Positions 1-7,071 of a stretch of 12,787 bases of DNA are shown here, piece by piece. Below the pieces are notes generated by a model, which made no database searches, was not told where the DNA came from, and worked only from the letters and a program-made list of their open reading frames with translations. How positions within the stretch are numbered: the stretch's first letter is position 1; every line of letters begins with the position of its first letter. The stretch is taken from the NCBI GenBank assembly GCA_002399505.1, contig DHDT01000009.1, forward strand, positions 1 to 12,787, in the 5' to 3' direction. The DNA comes from Caryophanales bacterium UBA4869 (lineage in GTDB: Bacteria; Bacillota_I; Bacilli_A; RFN20; CAG-288). Position numbers and translations under genes: made by a program.

Positions 1-924
1 ATTGTCTGCTCGAGCAAAGAGATCTTTGATTCTCTGAAAATCGTCTTGCAGTCAAGTTTGGACAAAAAGAAGATGTCGATTGATTTCAAGGTTGAAAAAC
101 CAGCTGAACTTGTTCTTTTCGCTGACAGGCAAAGGATGACTCAGGTCTATATGAACATCATCACTAACGCCATCAAATACTCCAAAGACGGGTCATCGAT
201 TCTAGTCCATGTCAAGAGACTTGAAGTCGGAGAAAACTATGTCAGAGATGAGACCCAGGTTATCGACCACGGCATTGGCATGAGCAAAGAATTCATCCCC
301 CATGTATTTGATCCCTTCTCCCAGGAGAGAAAAAACACCGCCAAGCAATACGAAGGTACGGGCTTAGGTATGAGCATCACTAAAAAGATTGTGGAGAAGA
401 TGCACGGAAAGATCAAGGTGGAAAGCCAGCTTGATGTCGGTACTACGGTAACTTTTGATTTGGTTCTCCCGATAGCATCGAAAGAGCAGATAAAGATGAC
501 TGAGGAAAAGAGCAAAGAGACTTCTTCTCTCCTGCTTCTGAAAGGCAAGAGGGCTCTGATTGTCGATGATCAGTCTCTCAATGCCGAAATCGTGAAGAGA
601 CTTCTAGACAAACAGGGAATTGTCTCTGATATCGCCTATAACGGAAAAGAAGGATTGGATAAGTTCTCTTCTTCTAAACCTAACACCTATGATTTCATTC
701 TCATGGATATCAGAATGCCGGTGATGGATGGTTTTGAGGCGACTGAAAAGATCCGCGCCCTTAAAAGGAAAGACGCTTCTAAGATCAAGATCATCGCCTT
801 GACTGCCAATGCCTTCTATGAGGATTATCAGGCCAGCAAGGCTATCTCTTTTGACGGCTATTTGGCTAAGCCGATAAATCCCGATGATCTTTTGACTATG
901 CTCATTTCCCTTTTGGGCCTATAG
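1..924 (+). CDS. Hybrid sensor histidine kinase, C-terminal part (HATPase + receiver domain), truncated by window edge
   Basis: Partial gene: the frame stays open to base 1, so the true start, sensor region and phospho-accepting His helix lie outside. Counting codons from base 1 (307 in view), the ATP-binding domain shows an N-box with Asn (about 51-61), a G1 box reading DHGIGM (about 89-94, with His where Thr is usual), an F-box ending HVFDPFSQ (about 99-106) and a G2 box GTGLGMS (119-125). After a short charged linker comes a CheY-like receiver (about 183-305) with the acidic pair Asp189/Asp190, phospho-acceptor Asp236 in LMDIRMPVMDG, Thr268 in ALTAN and Lys290 in LAKPI, so all key residues are present. 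By family knowledge such proteins autophosphorylate on His and pass the phosphate to the attached receiver, often within a phosphorelay. No DNA-binding output domain follows, so the output partner is unknown. The signal sensed cannot be told from this fragment. Confidence 0.95.
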   Translation: MVCSSKEIFDSLKIVLQSSLDKKKMSIDFKVEKPAELVLFADRQRMTQVYMNIITNAIKYSKDGSSILVHVKRLEVGENYVRDETQVIDHGIGMSKEFIPHVFDPFSQERKNTAKQYEGTGLGMSITKKIVEKMHGKIKVESQLDVGTTVTFDLVLPIASKEQIKMTEEKSKETSSLLLLKGKRALIVDDQSLNAEIVKRLLDKQGIVSDIAYNGKEGLDKFSSSKPNTYDFILMDIRMPVMDGFEATEKIRALKRKDASKIKIIALTANAFYEDYQASKAISFDGYLAKPINPDDLLTMLISLLGL

Positions 925-980
925 CATTGTTTCATTATGAAAAAGACAAAAAAAGGAATATATTAGTAGTATAGGAAACT

Positions 981-986
981 AAGGAG
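981..986 (+). promoter_or_regulatory. Ribosome binding site of phosphoketolase gene
   Basis: AAGGAG lies 6 nt before the ATG at 993, which supports that start. The 68-nt gap after the kinase stop holds no terminator-like hairpin and no convincing -35/-10 pair, so read-through from the kinase gene is possible. Confidence 0.85.
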
Positions 987-992
987 AACAAT

Positions 993-3377
993 ATGAAAAA
1001 AGAACCGGTATCCTGCGAAGAAAAAGGACCAATAACCAAGTCCCTTCTTTCTAAGATGAACGATTATTGGATGGCGAGCAATTATCTGAGTGCCTGTCAG
1101 CTTTATCTGTTAGATGATCCTCTTTTGAAAAGACCGCTGAAGAACGAAGACATCAAAAAGAAAATAGTCGGACACTGGGGAACAGTGCCTGGCCAGAACT
1201 TTGTCTACACTCATCTGAACCGCGCCATCAAGCGTTATGATCTTGACCTTGTTCTTCTTTCCGGTCCGGGACATGGCGGAAACTTCTTCATCGCCAACGA
1301 TTATCTTGAGGGTACCTATTCCGAAGTCTATCCCAATATCACCCAAGATGAAGAAGGCATGAGAAAACTGTTCAAACAGTTCTCCTTCCCAGGCGGTGTC
1401 CCCTCTCACTGTGCACCAGAGACTCCAGGTTCCATCAATGAAGGCGGAGAATTAGGCTATTCTCTCGATCACGGCTTTGGAGCCGTGTTTGACAATCCAG
1501 ATCTTATCGCTGCTGTCGTCGTCGGTGACGGCGAAGCGGAGACTGGTCCTTTGGCTACCTCCTGGCAGTCAAACAAGTTCTTGAATCCTATCCATGACGG
1601 CGCTGTCCTTCCTATCCTCCATCTCAACGGATATAAGATCGCCAATCCGACTGTCTTCAGCCGTATCTCCCATGAAGAACTCCAAAAATACCTGGAAGGA
1701 TCAGGATGGAAACCGTATTTTGTCGAAGGTGATGATCCAATGACCATGCATAAGAAGATGGCTGAGACTTTGGACAGGGTCATCGAGGAAATAAAGGCCA
1801 TTCAGAAACACGCCCGTGAAGAAAATGATCCTACCCGTCCTATCTGGCCGATGATTGTTCTCCGTTCACCTAAAGGCTGGACTGGACCTAAGGTAGTCGA
1901 CGGCAAGATGATCGAGAACAGTTTCCGTGCCCATCAGGTTCCGATAAGCATGGAGAAACCCGAACATCTCAAACAGCTTAATGACTGGTTAGGTTCTTAT
2001 CATCCGGAGAAACTCTTTGATGAAGAGGGACATTTCCGCTCCGACTTGAAGGAATTATGCCCGAAAGGCGATAAGCGAATCGGTTCCAATCCTCATGCAA
2101 ACGGCGGATTGCTTTTAAAAGATCTTCGCATGCCTGATTTTAGAAACTATGCTTTCAAGGTCAAGAAACCTGGAGCTGAAGAAGGTCAGGATATGATTGA
2201 ATTAGGAAAGTTCATCCGCGATGTCATCAAACTCAATGATAAGGAGAAGAACTTCCGTGTCTTCGGTCCGGATGAAACTTTGTCCAATAGACTGAACTAT
2301 ATCTTTGAAGCCACCAACAGACAGTGGGAGAATCAGACTCTTCCTACTGATGAATTCCTTTCCAGTGAAGGACGTGTCATCGATTCGATGCTTTCTGAGC
2401 ATTGCTGCGAAGGCTGGCTCGAAGGCTATCTTTTGACTGGAAGACACGGCTTCTTCTGTTCCTATGAGGCCTTCATCAGAATCGTCGATTCTATGGTGGC
2501 CCAGCATGCCAAATGGCTCAAGGTCTGCAATCAGCTTCCCTGGAGACAGAAGATTTCTTCTTTGAACCTGCTTCTGGCATCGACAGTCTGGCAGCAGGAT
2601 CATAACGGCTTCACTCATCAGGATCCAGGCTTCATCGACCATATCGCCAACAAGAAAGCCGACGTAGTCAGAATCTATCTTCCGCCGGATGCCAACTGTC
2701 TTCTCTCCTGTATGGATCACTGCCTGAGAAGCCGTGACTATGTCAACGTCATCGTCGCTTCCAAACACCCTCGTCCTCAGTGGCTTTCGATGGAACAGGC
2801 AGTCAAGCACTGCACTCAGGGTATCGGTATCTGGGAATGGGCCTCTAACGACCAGGGACAGGAACCTGATGTCGTCATGGCGTGCGCCGGTGAGACTCCG
2901 ACTCTGGAAGCCTTGGCCGCTGTCTCTATTCTCAATAAGGAATTACCGGAAGTCAAAATCCGTTTCATCAATGTCGTCGATCTCTTCAAGCTGCAGCCTA
3001 AGACTGAACATCCGCACGGGTTAAGCGATGCCGAATACGATATGCTCTTCACTAAGGACAAGCCGATAATCTTCAATTATCACGGCTATGCCACTCAGAT
3101 CCACGAATTAACTTATCGTCGACATAATCGCGACTTGCATGTCCGCGGCTATAAAGAAGAGGGAACTATCACTACTCCCTTCGATATGAGAGTGCAAAAC
3201 GATGTCGACAGATTCCATCTGGTTCAGGACGTCCTCTTAAGACTTCCTCAGCTTGGAAACCGAGGCGCCTACCTCTATCAGAAGATGTCTGACAAGCTTG
3301 TCGAACACAAGCAGTATATTCACGAATACGGTGTTGATATGCCGGAAGTCGCTGACTGGAAGTGGGATAAGAAGTAG
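993..3377 (+). CDS. xfp: Xylulose-5-phosphate/fructose-6-phosphate phosphoketolase
   Basis: Thiamine-diphosphate enzyme that splits xylulose-5-P (and often fructose-6-P) with inorganic phosphate, giving acetyl-phosphate plus glyceraldehyde-3-P (or erythrose-4-P). It is the key step of the cytosolic phosphoketolase (heterofermentative/bifid) pathway. The 794 residues match the usual family length of about 790-830. Visible signatures in order are HWGTVPG (61-67), GPGHGG (91-96), [11 protein letters not shown] (137-147), the diphosphate/Mg site GDGEAETGP (178-186) with Asn212 in [16 protein letters not shown] (311-317), the catalytic Glu in SEHCCEGW (468-475) and [12 protein letters not shown] (536-547). 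The His residues at 61, 94, 139, 314 and 542 sit in the conserved active-site motifs. The N-terminal, central and C-terminal XFP domains are all intact. Start chosen from the RBS. Whether it also acts on fructose-6-P cannot be decided from sequence. The acetyl-phosphate could feed acetate kinase, but no such gene is in view. Confidence 0.98.
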   Translation: MKKEPVSCEEKGPITKSLLSKMNDYWMASNYLSACQLYLLDDPLLKRPLKNEDIKKKIVGHWGTVPGQNFVYTHLNRAIKRYDLDLVLLSGPGHGGNFFIANDYLEGTYSEVYPNITQDEEGMRKLFKQFSFPGGVPSHCAPETPGSINEGGELGYSLDHGFGAVFDNPDLIAAVVVGDGEAETGPLATSWQSNKFLNPIHDGAVLPILHLNGYKIANPTVFSRISHEELQKYLEGSGWKPYFVEGDDPMTMHKKMAETLDRVIEEIKAIQKHAREENDPTRPIWPMIVLRSPKGWTGPKVVDGKMIENSFRAHQVPISMEKPEHLKQLNDWLGSYHPEKLFDEEGHFRSDLKELCPKGDKRIGSNPHANGGLLLKDLRMPDFRNYAFKVKKPGAEEGQDMIELGKFIRDVIKLNDKEKNFRVFGPDETLSNRLNYIFEATNRQWENQTLPTDEFLSSEGRVIDSMLSEHCCEGWLEGYLLTGRHGFFCSYEAFIRIVDSMVAQHAKWLKVCNQLPWRQKISSLNLLLASTVWQQDHNGFTHQDPGFIDHIANKKADVVRIYLPPDANCLLSCMDHCLRSRDYVNVIVASKHPRPQWLSMEQAVKHCTQGIGIWEWASNDQGQEPDVVMACAGETPTLEALAAVSILNKELPEVKIRFINVVDLFKLQPKTEHPHGLSDAEYDMLFTKDKPIIFNYHGYATQIHELTYRRHNRDLHVRGYKEEGTITTPFDMRVQNDVDRFHLVQDVLLRLPQLGNRGAYLYQKMSDKLVEHKQYIHEYGVDMPEVADWKWDKK

Positions 3378-3393
3378 ATATTTCGATAATCAG

Positions 3394-3422
3394 GCACCCG
3401 CTTGACGGCGGGTGCTTTTTTA
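3394..3422 (+). terminator. Intrinsic terminator of phosphoketolase gene
   Basis: A 7-bp GC-rich stem GCACCCG (3394-3400) / CGGGTGC (3409-3415), extendable by a C-G pair, is followed directly by six T. It begins 16 nt after the xfp stop. Confidence 0.93.
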
Positions 3423-3465
3423 AATATATGTGATTATCAGTTTTTCTAATACGAAAAAATCGGTT

Positions 3466-3502
3466 AAAAAAGCCTTGGCAGTAAACCAAGGCTGATTTTT
3501 TT
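3466..3502. terminator. Bidirectional intrinsic terminator between xfp and the aminopeptidase gene
   Basis: An 8-bp perfect stem AGCCTTGG (3471-3478) / CCAAGGCT (3486-3493) with a 7-nt loop. It has an A-run on its left (3466-3471, a T-run on the - strand) and a T-run on its right (3496-3502). It can end the - strand aminopeptidase transcript, whose stop is at 3529, and back up the xfp terminator on the + strand. Confidence 0.88.
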
Positions 3503-3528
3503 GAGAAAACAACTAAAAGAAACAGTGC

Positions 3529-4755
3529 TTAGAAAGCCCAGTTTCCATTTCTGAAAATCGGGATTTCTTTGCCGTCAACAGTGGTTCCGGTGATATTCAG
3601 GTAACGGTCGCCGATCATGAAGTCGACATGGCTGTGTGACTTGTTGATTCCAAACTTCTGAATCTCTTCGGGGGTGTACTTTTCAAAGTTTGGATAGAGG
3701 CTTGGGAAGCCAGTGCCTAAGGCTAAATGACAGGCGGCATTTTCATCATAGAGGGTGTTGAAGAATAAAATGCCGGTGTTGTTGATAGGTGAATCAAAAG
3801 GAACTAAGGCACATTCTCCAAGATAGGCACTGCCTTCATCGAGAGTCAGAATGCCCTGAAGGGCTTCCAGTCCCTTCTTGGCGGTGACTTCGACCGCTTT
3901 TCCTTCGTGGAAACGGACAGTGAAATCTTCGATGAGCTGGCCGTTATAGGCTAAGGGCTTTGAGGCGACTACTATTCCTTCGGCTTCTCCTTTCATCGGG
4001 GAAGTGAAGGACTCTTCACTGGGGATATTAGGTTGGAAGAAACGATTGCTCAGATCCTTTTCGCCTCCGCCTAAGAAGATGACTCCGGGAATCAGGCCGA
4101 CTGTGAAGTCAGTTCCGGTTTTGGATTCATAGTGAAGCTTTCTGAGGTTGAGGGAATTCAGGTAAGAACATCTCTTCTTGAGATCCTTTTCGTGATCTTC
4201 CCAGTTCTTGATTCCGTTTCCGTCTAAGGCTCTGGCGGTGGTTAAAATCGCCTTCCAGAGAGCTTCGATGGCGTCTTCCTCTGAAAGAGAGGGGAAGACT
4301 TTGGTCGCCCATTCTTTTGATGGAACACCGGCGATACACCACTGAGACTTGTTGTCTCTGGCATCGCGGTATTTTCCAAGCACTTTGTTTTTGGCGGCTC
4401 TTATAGCGGCGACTTTCTTGCTGTCGACACCTTTTAATCCATCGGGATCATCAGCATCGAGCCAGATAAGAATCGGGCAGTTGTCTGCCATGAACTTATG
4501 ACATTCCTCTTCAAAAGCCGGAATTGATGAAAGCTCTTCCGTTGTCGCTTCTTCATAGTCGACTTTGTTGAGATAGGAGCTTATCCAATGGACAAATACT
4601 CTTTTTGCCCCTCTCTCATAGCACTTCTTGGCTACAAGACTGGCAAACTCTTCGACACAGGGGCTGGTTCTTATGACCACATACTGTCCTTTTTGAACAT
4701 TGGCACCTACTTTGACTATCAGATCTGCATAACTATCGATTATTTTCTCATCCAT
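3529..4755 (-). CDS. M29-family metallo-aminopeptidase (AmpS/PepS type)
   Basis: Cytosolic exopeptidase that removes N-terminal residues from peptides with a two-metal centre. It is probably part of peptide recycling. The 408 residues equal the normal family length. The expected metal and catalytic residues are all visible: Glu248 in IPSEESFTSP, Glu314 in YLGECALVPF, Tyr336 and His343 in the TLYDENAACH region, and the HxD pair His376/Asp378 in SHSHVDFMIG. The N-terminal half (about 1-240) is the helper domain of this family, and GVIFLGG (224-230) fits the region just before the catalytic part. Start is ATG at 4755 with GGAGGA 7 nt upstream. It sits 63 nt after the phosphatase gene on the same strand and may be read with it, although a perfect -10 box in the gap suggests its own promoter too. 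Substrate preference cannot be read from sequence. Members are called AmpS, PepS or aminopeptidase II in different species, so I give no symbol. Confidence 0.95.
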   Translation of the reverse strand: MDEKIIDSYADLIVKVGANVQKGQYVVIRTSPCVEEFASLVAKKCYERGAKRVFVHWISSYLNKVDYEEATTEELSSIPAFEEECHKFMADNCPILIWLDADDPDGLKGVDSKKVAAIRAAKNKVLGKYRDARDNKSQWCIAGVPSKEWATKVFPSLSEEDAIEALWKAILTTARALDGNGIKNWEDHEKDLKKRCSYLNSLNLRKLHYESKTGTDFTVGLIPGVIFLGGGEKDLSNRFFQPNIPSEESFTSPMKGEAEGIVVASKPLAYNGQLIEDFTVRFHEGKAVEVTAKKGLEALQGILTLDEGSAYLGECALVPFDSPINNTGILFFNTLYDENAACHLALGTGFPSLYPNFEKYTPEEIQKFGINKSHSHVDFMIGDRYLNITGTTVDGKEIPIFRNGNWAF

Positions 4756-4762
4756 GATTGAA

Positions 4763-4768
4763 TCCTCC
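4763..4768 (-). promoter_or_regulatory. Ribosome binding site of M29 aminopeptidase gene
   Basis: TCCTCC on the + strand is GGAGGA on the coding strand, 7 nt before the ATG at 4755. It fixes that start. Confidence 0.85.
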
Positions 4769-4784
4769 GATTGAATACTACTAA

Positions 4785-4813
4785 ATTATAGAAGAACGGC
4801 TTAAAGATAGAAA
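4785..4813 (-). promoter_or_regulatory. Candidate promoter of M29 aminopeptidase gene
   Basis: A perfect -10 box TATAAT reads on the - strand at 4790-4785. At 17-nt spacing the -35 position (4813-4808) reads TTTCTA, only 3 of 6 matches to consensus. The predicted start point is near 4778, giving a short leader that contains the RBS. The -10 box is convincing but the -35 is weak, so co-transcription from the phosphatase promoter remains possible. Confidence 0.5.
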
Positions 4814-4818
4814 GAGAG

Positions 4819-5664
4819 CTACTCGAGATAATTGTCTTTGATCTCTTCGATGTCTTCATCGGTCAGTTCCATCTGATTGTGAAGATAGCTATCCATCCCG
4901 TTGAAACGATTGTCTATTTCATCGAAGGCAGCTCTGATCCAGTTTTCTCTTACTCCGGCCAGCATATAGACGGAGTTGATGACTTTTTCATTGGTGATAT
5001 GACAGTCTTCTCTCAGATACTTTACTCGGGAATCGGCTTTTTCCTGAGTATAGGCATTAGTCTTCAGATAGTCTTTGATTATTGTCTCTCTGTCTACTCC
5101 TAAGACACTTAAGAATAAGACAGTGGCAATTCCGGCTCTGTCTTTGCCATCGGCACAGTGGTAAAGAACTGAGCCTTCTTTGTTTTTACGTACGATATCG
5201 AGAAACAGGCGATAATGTTTGATACCGAAAGGAAGACCAAGAAAACTTCGGTAGGAGTTTTCCATGGAAGTAGTGATGTCGCCGTCACTTGATATTGTAT
5301 AGATAAAACCAATCAGGCTCTTGATGTTTGGATGATCGATGATGAACTCTTCGTGAGGATGTTGGCTTTTTCCGGAATTAAGGTCGTCAGTGATAGGACA
5401 ATGGACATATTGGCAGAAAGGAATCTTCTTGTCGTTCTTTCCGCAGATTTCGCTGTTTGATCTTAAATCAATATCAAATCTGGCCTGGAGTTCGTTTTCA
5501 AAATAGGAAATGTCTTCCGGGGTCAGCCTGGAGAGATTATCAGTTCTGATAATCCTCTTATAGCGGATGTGACGATGGTCTGTAGTCTCGAATCCACCCA
5601 AGTCCCGGGTGTTGATGGTCCCATCAAGTTTGATTCTTAGGGATAGTTTGTTTATATCATTCAT
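4819..5664 (-). CDS. Protein tyrosine/serine phosphatase, PF13350 type
   Basis: Cysteine-dependent phosphatase of 281 residues. The N-terminal signature GTINTRDLGGF (15-25) and IDLRS (65-69) are typical of the bacterial tyrosine/serine phosphatase family PF13350. The catalytic P-loop is HCADGKDR (169-176), a full CX5R motif with nucleophile Cys170 and phosphate-binding Arg176. No signal peptide or membrane segment is seen, so it is probably cytosolic. The target (protein, phosphoinositide or other phosphoester) cannot be inferred. Start: a longer frame opens with TTG at 5700, but that TTG is the likely -35 box of the gene's own promoter. I therefore use ATG at 5664, which lies 14 codons before the family signature. 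No Shine-Dalgarno precedes this ATG, which fits a leaderless mRNA. The acidic C-terminus (TDEDIEEI, 268-275) has no evident role. The gene lies between the dnaJ terminator and the aminopeptidase. Confidence 0.9.
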   Translation of the reverse strand: MNDINKLSLRIKLDGTINTRDLGGFETTDHRHIRYKRIIRTDNLSRLTPEDISYFENELQARFDIDLRSNSEICGKNDKKIPFCQYVHCPITDDLNSGKSQHPHEEFIIDHPNIKSLIGFIYTISSDGDITTSMENSYRSFLGLPFGIKHYRLFLDIVRKNKEGSVLYHCADGKDRAGIATVLFLSVLGVDRETIIKDYLKTNAYTQEKADSRVKYLREDCHITNEKVINSVYMLAGVRENWIRAAFDEIDNRFNGMDSYLHNQMELTDEDIEEIKDNYLE

Positions 5665-5671
5665 GCTAGTG

Positions 5672-5700
5672 ATTATAGTGAAAAACAGGACAAAACTCAA
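5672..5700 (-). promoter_or_regulatory. Promoter of the phosphatase gene, probably producing a leaderless mRNA
   Basis: On the - strand TTGAGT (5700-5695), a 17-nt spacer and a perfect TATAAT (5677-5672) form a strong sigma-A-type promoter. The start point expected about 7 nt past the -10 box falls at about 5665, next to the ATG at 5664. There is no room for a ribosome site and none is seen. Confidence 0.75.
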
Positions 5701-5784
5701 TTGAGTCGAAGACTATATAGGAATCAATTTGCATGTCAGCTGTTGTACTTTATCTATCAGAAGAAAATGTTAATATGCAAACAC

Positions 5785-5818
5785 AAATAAAAATAGGCTT
5801 TGTTTCAGCAAAGCCTAT
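5785..5818 (-). terminator. Intrinsic terminator of the hrcA-grpE-dnaK-dnaJ operon
   Basis: A 10-bp perfect stem (5793-5802 / 5809-5818, ATAGGCTTTG with its complement) and a 6-nt loop. On the - strand the hairpin is followed by TTTTATTT. It lies 28 nt after the dnaJ stop. The + strand side has a poorer T-tract, so it mainly serves the heat-shock operon. Confidence 0.88.
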
Positions 5819-5845
5819 AGTTTATTTGATTGAGAATTTAGAATT

Positions 5846-7000
5846 CTACTTTTTGTTTCCGAACTTATGCTTCAGCCAGGAGAAGACACCGTCATGTTTG
5901 TTGTTTTCCAAATCATCGAACTTGGAAATAAGGTCCTTCTGGTCGTTAGTCAAAGTCTTCGGGAACTTGGTTTTGATGGTGACATACTGATCACCTGTCT
6001 TGCCGCCGGGAAGAGTGATACCCTGATTGCTCATTCTAAGGATGGTATCCGGTTCTGTGCAGGCGGGAATTACTAGCTCGCAATCGCCTTTTACAGAAGG
6101 GACAGTCACCGTAGCACCGAGAAGACAATCAGAAATAGATATAGGAGCACTGATATAGACATCAGCGCCTTTTCTAGTGAATGTCTGACTGGAAGCAACT
6201 TCAATCTGAAGAACTAAATCACCATTCTGACCGCCGTTGACGCCATTGTCGCCTTTGCCGGCTATCTTGATCTTATCGCCAGTATCGACGCCATGCGGAA
6301 TATTGACAGTGATTGTCTCACTGACTTTGATTCTTCCGTTACCACGGCACTTAGGGCATTTCGAAGTGATGACTTTGCCAGTGCCGCCGCAGTCGGGGCA
6401 GGTCTCTTCCGATTCCATCACTCCGAAGATGGTATTGCGTCTGACTCTGACTCGTCCCCGTCCTCTGCAGGTGGGGCAGGTCTTCACATCCGCGGCGCTT
6501 CTGGCTCCGCTTCCGTGACAATCAGGACAGGTTTCGACATAGTTTATCGGAATATCGACTTTGGTTCCGTTGACAGCCTGATCAAAAGAAAGACGGATAG
6601 TCATGATACGACTGGCTCCTCTTCGGGGCATGTTGTCCTGTCTTCTTGAAGAAGAGGAAGCACCGCCTCCGAAGAACTGAGCGAAGATATCGTTCAAGTC
6701 CTGGAAGCTGCCATCGTCGTTCTGGAAGTTGTTGAACCCATTGAATCCGTTCTGGAATCCATTGGCACCGTTGTTTTCAAAAGCGCCCATTCCAAATTGA
6801 TCATATTGAGATTTCTTCTTAGGATCACTTAAGACTTCATAAGCCTCAGTGACTTCCTTAAACTTTTCCGCAGCGTCAGGAGCATGATTGAGATCGGGAT
6901 GATATTTTTTGGCTAAGGTACGATAGGCACTCTTTATCTGATCTGGAGTGGCTTCCTTTGTGATACCCAAGACTTCATAATAGTCGCGCTTTTCTGCCAT
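5846..7000 (-). CDS. dnaJ: Chaperone protein DnaJ (type I Hsp40)
   Basis: Co-chaperone that delivers unfolded proteins to DnaK and stimulates its ATPase. The 384 residues have the complete type I layout: a J domain (about 5-70) with the essential HPD at 34-36, a linker rich in Gly, Phe and Asn (about 71-113), and a zinc-binding region with four CxxCxGxG units at 158-165, 175-182, 201-208 and 215-222. The C-terminal substrate-binding and dimerisation domains follow (about 225-350). The linker is unusual in being dominated by NGF/GFN-like short units rather than pure Gly/Phe. ATG at 7000 follows CGGAGGT with an 8-nt gap. It is last in the operon, 71 nt after dnaK, and the gap holds a strong hairpin that may lower its expression relative to dnaK. 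Confidence 0.98.
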   Translation of the reverse strand: MAEKRDYYEVLGITKEATPDQIKSAYRTLAKKYHPDLNHAPDAAEKFKEVTEAYEVLSDPKKKSQYDQFGMGAFENNGANGFQNGFNGFNNFQNDDGSFQDLNDIFAQFFGGGASSSSRRQDNMPRRGASRIMTIRLSFDQAVNGTKVDIPINYVETCPDCHGSGARSAADVKTCPTCRGRGRVRVRRNTIFGVMESEETCPDCGGTGKVITSKCPKCRGNGRIKVSETITVNIPHGVDTGDKIKIAGKGDNGVNGGQNGDLVLQIEVASSQTFTRKGADVYISAPISISDCLLGATVTVPSVKGDCELVIPACTEPDTILRMSNQGITLPGGKTGDQYVTIKTKFPKTLTNDQKDLISKFDDLENNKHDGVFSWLKHKFGNKK

Positions 7001-7008
7001 ATTGGATT

Positions 7009-7015
7009 ACCTCCG
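7009..7015 (-). promoter_or_regulatory. Ribosome binding site of dnaJ
   Basis: CGGAGGT on the coding strand lies 8 nt before the ATG at 7000. It sits 14 nt downstream of the intergenic hairpin (7030-7056), so it is not enclosed by that stem. Confidence 0.85.
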
Positions 7016-7029
7016 TATGCATTCAATAA

Positions 7030-7056
7030 GTAAGCCCGGCCAGAAGCCGGGCTTAC
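7030..7056 (-). promoter_or_regulatory. Strong dnaK-dnaJ intergenic hairpin (attenuator or mRNA-processing element)
   Basis: An 11-bp perfect stem, GTAAGCCCGGC (7030-7040) with its complement (7046-7056), and a 5-nt loop. It is the most GC-rich stem in the window and begins 15 nt after the dnaK stop. The bases after it on the - strand read TTATTGAAT, only a poor U-tract. I therefore read it as a partial terminator or a 3'-end stabiliser of dnaK mRNA rather than a full stop, because dnaJ has no promoter of its own that I can see. Confidence 0.7.
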
Positions 7057-7071
7057 AGTCAGATGATACTA

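Noticed and set aside
2202..2810. 202-codon open frame on the - strand inside the phosphoketolase gene
   Set aside because: The phosphoketolase frame is complete with all motifs; the antisense frame has no recognisable domain or start signal.
5665..5700. Longer phosphatase start at TTG 5700
   Set aside because: This TTG is the first three bases of the -35 box of a strong promoter, so the codon would not be transcribed.
5733..5990. 85-codon frame on the + strand starting in the phosphatase-dnaJ gap
   Set aside because: It runs through the dnaJ terminator hairpin and into antisense dnaJ; no ribosome site or domain.
6293..6649. 118-codon frame on the + strand opposite the dnaJ zinc-finger region
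   Set aside because: DnaJ is complete and the antisense peptide matches nothing I recognise.
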